From NCBI GenBank assembly GCA_018398765.1, contig JAHBMJ010002087.1, positions 7,273 through 22,771 of the forward strand: 15,499 nt of DNA, read 5' to 3'. A program made the translations under genes and the position numbers. Positions 1-8,697 of this stretch are shown piece after piece (within the stretch, counting starts at the first letter, position 1; every line of letters begins with the position of its first letter). Below the pieces are notes generated by a model. It saw only the letters and a list, made by a program, of their open reading frames with translations, searched no databases and was not told the origin of the DNA. The stretch is from Chromera velia (Eukaryota > Sar > Chromeraceae).

Positions 1-343
1 TTTTACCCTATTTCGTCAATTTATTCTTTTTATGTGAAAAATATTATGAATGGTTTTAAAAGCGTTTGAAATGAATAGAACAACGTTAGACGGTTTTTAT
101 AAGCCTAATTTGAGCTTCATATGACATATTAGACATAATGAACCCTGGGCCCCTTAAAAATATTGGTCAATTTTGGGAAATGCATGAGGTAAAATGGGGT
201 ATCGGAAATTGGGTTCCCCTATTTTACCCTATTTCGTCAATTTATTCTTTTTATGTGAAAAATATTATGAATGGTTTTAAAAGCGTTTGAAATGAATAGA
301 ACAACGTTAGACGGTTTTTATAAGCCTAATTTGAGCTTCATAT
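1..343. repeat. Direct repeat, 122 bp identical copies at 221-bp period
   Basis: Positions 1-122 are repeated base for base at 222-343, giving a period of 221 bp. After position 122 (and 343) the copies diverge abruptly, although weaker similarity continues, for example around the shared AAAAATATTGGT. The repeat starts at the first base of the window, so more copies may lie to the left. Between the copies, 188-199 and 216-228 form an imperfect inverted repeat (GGTAAAATGGGG against CCCCTATTTTACC, with one bulged T). No coding potential is visible. It could be the edge of a satellite or subtelomeric array, or part of a mobile element's terminal sequence; the window does not decide. Confidence 0.9.
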
Positions 344-860
344 AACATAATTAACCCCCCAAAAAATATTGGTTCACTTTAGGAAATTAATTGGGGTGAA
401 ATTAATTTTCCCCCATTTATACCCCAATTTAATAGGGCATCTAGTGTTCCAGTTATTATTACTTAAAATAATATAACATTGAACTACATATATAAAAACT
501 TAAAACTTTTAGTATATATAGGTTTTTCAGCTGGTGTTCAAGTACATGTTATGAACCATTTGAAGAGGGGGGCGTAAGCTGGGGGGTAAATACTAGGGTA
601 AATTTTAGGGTAAATTATATTGAATATATTCAAGTAATATACCGTAACTACCATTATAAGTAACTACTAACTAGAGAAGTAATCAATCAAAACCTAGTAA
701 ATAATTCTTAGTCTGAATGTGAAGAAGGACTCTGGGCTAGACTCTGGGAAGGACTCCGAAGGCATGTTTGTAATATTCAACCTAGTATTCAACTTTCTAG
801 CAATGTAACTTTGTATACATATGCCTAGATACATGCACAACTAGATGCACTACTTTCTCA
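344..860. other. AT-rich gene-free stretch
   Basis: This stretch is AT-rich, with many TATA, TTAA and AATA runs, and has no open frame of useful length. It contains a short 12-bp tandem repeat (584-619) and a local duplication of CTCTGGG near 731-748. Composition changes to a roughly balanced base content at about 840-900. I see no gene, RNA or recognisable mobile-element protein here. Confidence 0.6.
584..619 (+). repeat. 12-bp tandem repeat, three copies
   Basis: Three consecutive 12-bp units read GGGTAAATACTA, GGGTAAATTTTA and GGGTAAATTATA. The shared core TAGGGTAAA is the reverse complement of the start of the 221-bp repeat (TTTTACCCTA at 1-10 and 222-231). The motif therefore recurs in both orientations within 620 bp. 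Confidence 0.8.
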
Positions 861-1667
861 TGCATTGAAATGTGTTGTGACACATGAATGCATGCATGCA
901 GGGCCACAAGTGCGAGTACGACGTACGCTAATCACGTACCTGACCTCTTTAACCCGAGTGCAAATTTTCTCCCGCTGGTATGACGAGTACGCATTCAATC
1001 ATTCACTCACTCATCCATCCACTTGTTCAACTTGCGCATGGACCGAACGTTTCGATTCTGCAGGCACGCATGCACGTCGTAAGGAAATTACACGCAGCTG
1101 CCATCCACCACGTGACACGAAAGAAAGAAAGGCATCAACATGTGATCGGCAGATCTTGTCAGACAGACTGACTTGAATGAGGGGGTGAGCAGACCTACCC
1201 ATCCGAATTAAGCTGGATGGAACAATTGAAGTTGGAACGAAGACCGATGAGAGTCTGTCTGTCTGCATGACCACTAATGGATGGACCCCCCTCTGACAAG
1301 ACAGACGGACCGACACACGCACACCCCTGATCGATCAAGACGGTGCATGGATGTGCACAAACAAACAGCCACGATGACCGACCACAAAATGGAGGCCGCA
1401 GCTGGGTGACTGAATGACGTCTGAGGGAAAGGCGAACGACGAATTCGTTCACGCCGTCAGATCAAAGGGTTGAATGGATGGATGACTCAATCGACATCGA
1501 GCATACATCCCCCCTTTTCTTCTTCCCTTTGCTTCCGTTTTACATCTACACGCTTGTCCGCTTTTGTGCGTTTCTTTCTGTTTTTCTCCTGCTTGTGTCT
1601 ACCCGCTTCTGCATGTGAAGAAGGGGGCCACAATGAATTCGATCGCTGTGTGTGTCATTGTCTTTAA

Positions 1668-1686
1668 TTGTTTCGATTCGAAACAA
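1668..1686. repeat. 19-nt palindrome with one central base
   Basis: TTGTTTCGA and TCGAAACAA are perfect reverse complements separated by a single T. It lies in the gene-free tract and has no obvious neighbour that would explain it. Confidence 0.7.
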
Positions 1687-4600
1687 GGGACCGCGTCTTT
1701 TTTTTTCTGTTCTTCTCTCCTTTTTGCCGGCTACCGGGGTAAGTCTCTATGTGCCTCCCTTTTTCTGCTCCTTTTCCTTGCAAGGCTAGCGAGGACGTGC
1801 AAGGTCTGTCTGTTTTTCCAAATTGCTCTGGCCGGTCTGTCCGCCCATCCATCCATCTATTCATCATAGCATTCTGCCACAAAGACAATAGACAAAGCTA
1901 AGTCCCTCCCCACGCACTTGCAACAGTCGCTTGGGAAGACTATGGGTGAATGGCTGAACAATTCAGGCGTGTGTGATTGATTGATTGAGGAAAGAAGGAA
2001 GCATGCACGCAGGCATGCACCCTTTCACTACTTGACGAGATCGGAAGTGAAAGTGAAAAGGAAACTGAACGATGAGCGAACGAACTTGGGTGGAGGGACG
2101 AAAGAAGTTTGAACGTTGGAGAATTGACAGTCGATTCAACAATCAGTTAGTCAGTCATTCTGCAGTAAAGATGATAGAACCAATCGACAGACATGTGTGT
2201 GCAGAAAGAAACCGCATTGAGGGCAATTCACCACTTTGGACTTCTTTCCGGTCCGCCTGTTTGCTGCACTCCCTCCCTGCAGCATGCTTTTCCTTTCCTC
2301 TCCTCCCCTTAAGTGTTTCCCCCTCACGATCCTCTCCTCCTTCCAAGACACCCCTTCGAGAAAGAAGGAAAGGGAGAGACAGACACACGCGGAGAGGGAG
2401 CTGAGTGTTCGCATGGCAGTGTACGTGCAGCTCTTTAGCCTTTCTTTTCACTCACCAAGGGGGATCGAATGAAATCCTCTCACCTTCCCGCCTATCCTCT
2501 TTTTCCAAGCCGGCATGCAAAAAATAATTAAAGTGAGCTCGCCGGCAGAGACGGTGTGTCAACATGAATGAATGGGCCCTCCCACTACAGTGCACTGCTC
2601 CTGTCGCAAAGGCTGGAAGGAAGACCCCTCCCCTTTTTGGTCTTCCTTGCTTGCCTGCCGGGAGTGCATCGTGTCTAGTCGAGCGCTTTCTTTCTTTCCT
2701 CTTTCTTATTTTCTGGGTTAGATCTCGCATGCACCTTTCTCTCTTCTTCTAGCAGTACGAGAGTTGCCAGGGGACGATGAAACGAATTCCAGTCAACAAA
2801 AAAACAGTCACCAAAATGAATTTCTTTATTTTTTCTCCTTCTTCAGTTGTTCATTTCTGCTGATGTGATCGAACGGAAAGGGAAGACATCCAAACAGCAA
2901 AAGAAAGAAACTCATGCAAAACGACTGATTAAAAGCAAGAAAAGGCATCAATTTTTGTTCAGGCAGGACGATGATTTGGAGAGAAAACAACGCAAGTGTG
3001 CGCACGGAAATGAAGACAATCGGGCACCGAAGACTGATCCCTCGTCACCTCACACGCACTTACCTCACTACAAACAATACTAAGGACGTTACGACACGGT
3101 CAAGTACGCAGGCAGGCAACGAGGCCCGGTCAAAGCCCGTTTATCCAACTCCCCCTTCTGCTCTTTCCTCTTAGGCTGTCTTTCATTGTTTGTCAATTCA
3201 CCGCCCAGATGGATGGAGGATTGCAGGTTGGGAGGGAGGGAGGCGCACTCTCTCCCCCTCTCTTGTTGAATCTTGAGTTGTGCTCCTTTTCCTGTCCAGG
3301 GAGGTAGTCGCTTTCCCCCCTTTTCATTTCCTTCCACTAAGTTAGTTCAGTTCTGTCGAACAAACCGTAGAGACGCAGACAGGAACACACACACTGTCTG
3401 CAAAGAAAAAGAAGTGAAGGCCAGAATTTCGATCGAAGAATAATTACCAAAATTAAAATCGACGCTTGGGGACAAAAGGCGGACAGTGACAGGAGGAGGG
3501 AGGGGGGAAGTAAAAAGGGAAAGGAGGCAGGGAGAAAAAGCGAAAGGAACACGAGGTGTTTGTGGTATTTTCCCTCAGTTGTCTGTTCAACTGCAGATCA
3601 AAAGAACGAAATTTCTGCGGTGGCGGGTAGCGAAGAAGACGAATGGCGAGGGGAAGAGAAGACAAGAAGAGGAAAGCCAGTTGGCAGGGAAATCAGCGCA
3701 TTGATTGACCATACACACACACGCATCGATTGATGATGGATGCATTCATTTTTCATTTCTTCTCTTTTCTCTGCTTGCCACCTCTATTTCTGGAATGAAG
3801 ACTTTTTTGTTTCAACGAATCGGGTTGGTGGGATTGAGTAAGAGAAGACGGACGGACACGTAGACAGACAGTCACTCAAACGCAAGACACGCAATGCAGA
3901 AAACTAGGGGAAGCTTGCTCAACAACTTACCCCTTATGTTCTCCGGGTTCCTCCACTAGTTTGTTTCAAAATCTTCCTCCAAGAAAGAATGAGAGAGAAA
4001 AAGAAAAGAAAGAAAGTGGAGGGAAGGCCGTTTTCGGTCCTCTCTCCGTTTTGCACTCAGACAAAGCACATGAACGAGAGTGAAGGCAGGAAGGGGGGCA
4101 TTCAAGGAATAGAGAGAGGAAGACTTGAAGGAAGGAAAAGGTGAGGGGAAAAAGACTTAAAAGAGTCACGCTGGAAAGAAGGTTGATTTGAGGACGCGTT
4201 TCAGATGAGCAGTCGGCTTGCAGGGGAGGGGGCAGAGAAGGAAGCGAGGAGCGACGGACATTGCACCATGCAACAAGTTGGCAGAAGAAGACTGGAGGGT
4301 CCACAATGAATATGTCGAAACGAAAGGAAAAGGAGGGAGAGCTCTGACGAAACACAAATCAGGAGCATTCATTAGGAAGGGGCAGAGAGAAACGGTGAGA
4401 CAGGGAGGGGGAGGAAGAGTGACAATGCAAATGCAATGTCCATCTGCAGGACCTGCCCCCCATCTGAATTTCTTTCTTGCAGACTGTAAAGGCTGATGTT
4501 GCTTTCTCCTTTCTTTGCCTCTCTTTGTTTCCTTGGGAGGGGGAGGGAACGCCACCATCGGCAGTTTCTTTTTGGGGCGTCGGAAGGACTCTCTTCAATC

Positions 4601-5685
4601 TCTGCCCTTCATGCTTTTAAAGACAGCATTCTTTTTCTTCCCCGTCCCTGCCAGCCAAAGGATTCAGTCACTCTTTGTTTCTTCGCCCCCTTCTTTCTCT
4701 TCTGTTGTCTTCCTTGTCTTCTTTTCTGTCTGTACTGGGTGGGTTGCCCCTCTCCCTCCCGTCGTTCTCTTTTCTCTCGCGAGCTTCCTCCCCTGTCTGT
4801 TAACTGTCTATGCTCATCAGTCTGTCACTTGAAATTGCGCAACGACTCTCCTTCTCTTTTCTCTGGGACCACAGACCCCTCTCGAACAGAGAAAGTCTGG
4901 GCGGGCAAAAGAGAGAGAGAGAAAAAGGAAAGAAATCAAGGACTTGCGCGCGTGCGAGACGACGAAGCAAAGAAGAATAAAGGACAAGGGGGAAGAGCAA
5001 AACAAAACGAACGGAAGGAAGGACAGTGAAAGGACGCCTACCTGAGTCGGCTCGCCACCCCACCCAGCCCTGCTCTAGCTCGCAAGGAAGGAAGGAAAGA
5101 ATTGTTGAACTCGAAAGAAAAGAAATGCAAAGGTTCCGCAGTTACTTACTTGTGCTCCCTCCGCTTTCAGAAATAGCGCGCCATCAGCCGAAGGCTACCT
5201 GCTGTGTCTCTGCTTTCCGTCTTTCTTGAATTTTCCTCCCTGTATCCTCTTGTGTCGTCTTTGAACTTCTTCTCCTTTCTAAGGTCATCCATCACACTTT
5301 AAGGCAACGAAACGAAACGAAAAAAACTCCCCTCTCTGGAGTTATGTCTGTCTGTACGCACCGGTCGAGTCTCTACTCTCTCCCTCTTTCAAACAGAGAG
5401 ACAGAGAGAGAGACCGCACCGAGAGTCCACTACGGATGAAGAAGAAGAAGAATCTAGAGAAGGAGGGAGGGACGGACGGAGGGAGGAAACAACGGACTTG
5501 CTTTCTTCCTATGCGGACGCACGCAAGCACATCAACGAACATGCACACACACACTCAATGTTTTGAACGAACACGCGGCTTGCAGACACTCTTCAAAAAC
5601 CGAACCAAATGACTTTGTATTGTCTTTGTTTTGGTATACATGGACATACAGATTTCTGTTCATAAACATGCGCACGCTTTCGTAC

Positions 5686-5796
5686 AAGAAAAAGAGAAGA
5701 GGAAACTCAGGCGGGAGGAAGAGGGCAAGAAGAAGGAAGAAGGGGGAAGGAGGGCGAAGGGAAGAGGGGCGAGGTGGAATGAAGAGAGGGGAAAGA
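5686..5796 (+). repeat. Purine-rich tract (about 90% purine)
   Basis: About 110 bases are made almost entirely of A and G on the plus strand, with roughly ten scattered pyrimidines. It is the cleanest example of the strand-asymmetric blocks that fill this region. Such tracts can adopt triplex (H-DNA) structure; whether this one does is unknown. Confidence 0.75.
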
Positions 5797-6932
5797 CGTC
5801 GTGGGTGCACAGAGAGCTCGGACAGTGACAAGCCGCTTCACCCTACACTCTTGTTTCTCTTTTTCTTAACCTCTGCATGGACAATCACATCGCCCCACCG
5901 TTGCCGCTGCTTGCTGCTTTTCTATTTCTTCCCTCAGCTGGAAGGCAGACGAGGCCCCCCTTTCGTTTGTACTTCAAAAAGGCGGTCGTCACATGCAAAG
6001 CTTGTTTGTTAATGCAATTCAATTCTGTCCTCATGCAGGCCGATTTAGTCGGGCAGAGTTTCTTTCTGCCTGGCTCGCTCCATGGTGTGGTCTCCCCCCA
6101 AGGGAGAATCGATCCGGGGAGTGGAAACTCAAGGCGAAGGAAAAAGGCCGAAGACTGATCGAGCAGTGTCTGCGGAGGGAGGGATGCAGACACACAGACG
6201 AATACATTCGAAAAAGGTCAACAAGCGGCAGCAGCAGCGGTTTTTCTTCTTGTTCTCTACATGCAAGGAGGGAGAGAGAAGGAAGGAAGGAAGGAATCGT
6301 TCAGTGAGGCCCCGTTTGTTTGTTTTCGTTCCGCTCTCCCCGGTCTGGTTACTGTTCAAATCAACCGAAGGGAACACCGGCGGTCTGTCTGTCTATCAAC
6401 GTAAAAAAGTGAAAGACAGTTGGCCGCACCAGATTCCTTCCTCGGTTCCTTCTCGTCCCCTCTTGATCGATCGATCTCTGTGCTCTCCCCTTTCCGCAAC
6501 CTACCGACGACCTCTTTGTTTCGTCGTCTGATTCCTTTGTTTTGTTCTCTGTTTGTAAAGTCCTCCCAATCTGGATGGATTCTTTGCTCTTCCCGCTTTC
6601 TTTCTGTCTCCTTTCTTTTCTTCGTGCAGCACTCAGCAGCGACGGGTTGAGATGAGCCAAAGAGGCAAGACAAGGAATGAGGGTTTTGAGATAAGGAGAG
6701 AAAAAAACGAGAGTCAACGCACAAACACGCGCACACAGAAACATACACAGACATTTTTGACAAGGGGCAAGAGGGAGAGAGGAGAGACTGGCGGTCAGGT
6801 CGATCTCTTTCTTTTTTTCGTTCTGTCCTTCTTTCAACCAGTCCTTGTTGCAAGGTTCTTTCGGAAACGAAGGAGGGAGGGAAGGGAAGAGAAGAGAGAG
6901 ATGTAAATCCGTTTTTCTGTGTCACGAGAAGA

Positions 6933-6968
6933 GGGGAGGGGGAAAAGCAGGGGAAGGGAGGGGAAGGG
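6933..6968 (+). other. G-quadruplex candidate
   Basis: Six runs of three to five guanines occur within 36 bases (6933-6936, 6938-6942, 6950-6953, 6956-6958, 6960-6963, 6966-6968), separated by 1, 7, 2, 1 and 2 bases. This meets the usual rule of four or more G3+ runs with loops of at most seven. It lies inside a longer purine block, so it may be a by-product of that composition. Confidence 0.6.
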
Positions 6969-7055
6969 AAAAGATGAAATCAGACCGGCCCAAGACCGGA
7001 GCAAAGAAGAGACAAAGGTTTAGGAGACATGTCTCTCTTTGGAGCGTATGACGCA

Positions 7056-7092
7056 ACAGACAGACAGACAGATGGACGGACGGACAGACACA
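7056..7092. repeat. Tetranucleotide microsatellite (CAGA/GGAC)
   Basis: Tandem CAGA copies pass into GGAC copies and back. Similar short GACA/TGTC runs occur at about 1255-1264, 6384-6393 and 8029-8044. These are ordinary microsatellites of the surrounding noncoding DNA. Confidence 0.8.
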
Positions 7093-7324
7093 GATTGAAG
7101 GGAGAGAATGCTGCTGTCTTCCCCGATCACGTTCCCCTCTTTCTTTCGGTCTCTCTCCACCTTCAGGCGAAAGGCTGAGTGAGAGGAGGAGGGGAACCGC
7201 CCGAACTCTCTCTGTCTGTCCGCATTCCGATCATGCCTGCCTCCTTCTTTTCTGCATGCTCAATCATGCAATGACCAGTTCCTTCCTACATGCACAAAGT
7301 TGAAGGAGGAGCATCAGCGCATCG

Positions 7325-7342
7325 ATCCATCCATCCATCCAT
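7325..7342. repeat. CCAT microsatellite
   Basis: Four to five tandem copies of the tetranucleotide CCAT/ATCC are followed by a short AATC run at 7347-7359. No gene is associated with it. Confidence 0.75.
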
Positions 7343-8512
7343 GCAGAATCAATCAATCAAATTTTAAAAGAAACACTTTAAAATTCCCTCCCGCCCCTAC
7401 CCACTCACCCCCCCTATGATGCAAGCAAGCCCGAGGGATGGATCCGTCTGCTGTCAGTCAAAAAGACTGAATGAAGAACCGCTCCCACCCGCTTGTTTTC
7501 GTTTTTCTCTCTTTCCGGAACCGCCCCTTGAAGACGAATGAATCTTCGATGGAGCCAGCCAGCTAGGTCTCGAGCCACCCCCTTGCACCCGAGAGAGACC
7601 CCGTTGCATGCAACTTCTCTCTCTCTTTTCATTGCCTTCTTTCTTGGTCTCGTTCTTCATGGGTTTGTTTGATGAACATATTTCTTCTGTTGTCTGTTGC
7701 TCACCTGAGACAAAAAGGGCGAAGAGAGAGTGAATGACATTATGAAAAAACTCCCGCTGCCTGCATTCCCTCTCTTTGCCTTGCTTTTGCTGTGCCATGC
7801 CAGTTTGCCTTGCAATTTTACGTCCCCCTTCTCTCTCGATCGATCTTCCCTGGCAAACACCTCTGAGACGACAGGAAGCGACAGCGGATCGGTTGACCGA
7901 TCTTTAGACTTTGACAAGGAGAGAGAAACAAGCAATACGCCAGCATCAATTTATTCATTCATTCAATCAACATGCCCTCCATCAGCCACCACCAACACCA
8001 TATGTGCTTCATCGCCAAATTGCTGCAACGGACAGACAGACAGATCGATCAGGTGGGACAGACAAGCCGGCTGGCAGGCAGGCTTCAATCTTTGCAAATG
8101 TGCTTTCTTCCTTTTCGTGAGAGAGAGGGAAAAGGCAGACAAACCTCAAAGAGAAACCAACGAGACGGGAGCTTCCTCAGTCATTTCAAATCTCTTCCCC
8201 CCACCCCTTCCACCCCAACAAACCCCCTTTTCTCCATGGAGCAATGTCACAAAGGTCGCTCTGCTCTGTGCAAACGGGCGGTCGTTTCCCTTTTTTCTTT
8301 TTTCTTGTTTTTCTCGCTTCCTTCCTTTAAAAAATGAAGCAGCGATTGCAGGCAAGCAGCAGGACGAAATTTCACTCAGCCGATGAGCAGAGGGGGCTGC
8401 AAACAAACAAAGAGAGATGAGATAGCAAAGCAAAGGGGGGCAACACAGCACAACAAGAATTGAGCCATTGGAGATCGTCAGGAAAGCATTGGGTGCATAG
8501 AAACACGACTGC

Positions 8513-8697
8513 TCAGAGGACAGACGACTGAAGGGAGGAAGAGAAAAAGAAAAGAAGCGTCGTCGGGGCATCGATCACACAGAGGTTGTTGGCTCAAGAC
8601 GACCGCCCTCTTTTTTTCCTTTGGCAAGAGAGGACGAAATCAATATCAACCAACCAACGAACCAACCCAGGCAGCAGACGCGTGGACACTGACTGAC
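8513..8697 (-). other. Last intron and tiny terminal exon of the zinc-knuckle gene (proposed)
   Basis: A GAG|GTCAGT donor at 8697 ends exon 7 in phase 0. It is followed by a long pyrimidine tract on the minus strand (about 8556-8531) and CAG ending at 8528. Splicing adds only Ser-Ser-Val-Leu and a TGA at 8515-8513. GTCAGT donors are used by two other introns in this window (8697 aside, at 12820 and 14550), which supports the call. Without this splice the frame would run on to a TGA at 8577-8575, adding a Cys/Trp/Ile-rich tail unlike the rest of the protein. Confidence 0.55.

Larger units (their letters stand above)
861..8512. other. About 7.6 kb without a convincing gene; purine/pyrimidine blocks and simple repeats
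   Basis: Open frames here are short, overlap on both strands, and translate into Ser/Phe/Leu/Pro-rich or Lys/Arg/Glu/Gly-rich strings that simply reflect pyrimidine or purine tracts. No conserved domain, zinc knuckle or chain of exons could be recognised. Purine-rich plus-strand blocks include about 3486-3690, 3984-4180, 4885-5035, 5686-5796, 6640-6790 and 6850-7020. Pyrimidine-rich blocks include about 4500-4800, 6440-6640 and 8250-8335. Simple repeats include GACA/GGAC at about 7056-7092, CCAT at about 7325-7342, GGAA at about 6280-6295 and TGCATGCATGCA at 889-900. The stretch may be intergenic, the 3' flank or UTR of the zinc-knuckle gene, or a large intron or noncoding RNA region. RNA evidence would be needed to choose. 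Confidence 0.6.

Noticed and set aside
4496-5029. 177-codon plus-strand frame
   Set aside because: The first half is pyrimidine-tract translation (Phe/Leu/Ser/Pro) and the second half purine-tract translation (Lys/Arg/Glu/Gly); an overlapping frame on each strand is equally open.
6356-6925. 189-codon minus-strand frame
   Set aside because: Composition follows the adjoining pyrimidine and purine blocks, no domain is recognisable, and an overlapping 158-codon frame in another phase is just as long-lived.
8455-8469. 15-base match to 13966-13980 (AAGAATTGAGCCATT)
   Set aside because: One shared 15-mer in a 15-kb window is not rare enough by chance, and flanks do not match.
861-8512. tRNA, rRNA, CRISPR or mobile-element proteins
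   Set aside because: No tRNA-like cloverleaf, regularly spaced repeat-spacer array, transposase or reverse-transcriptase motif was seen on reading either strand.
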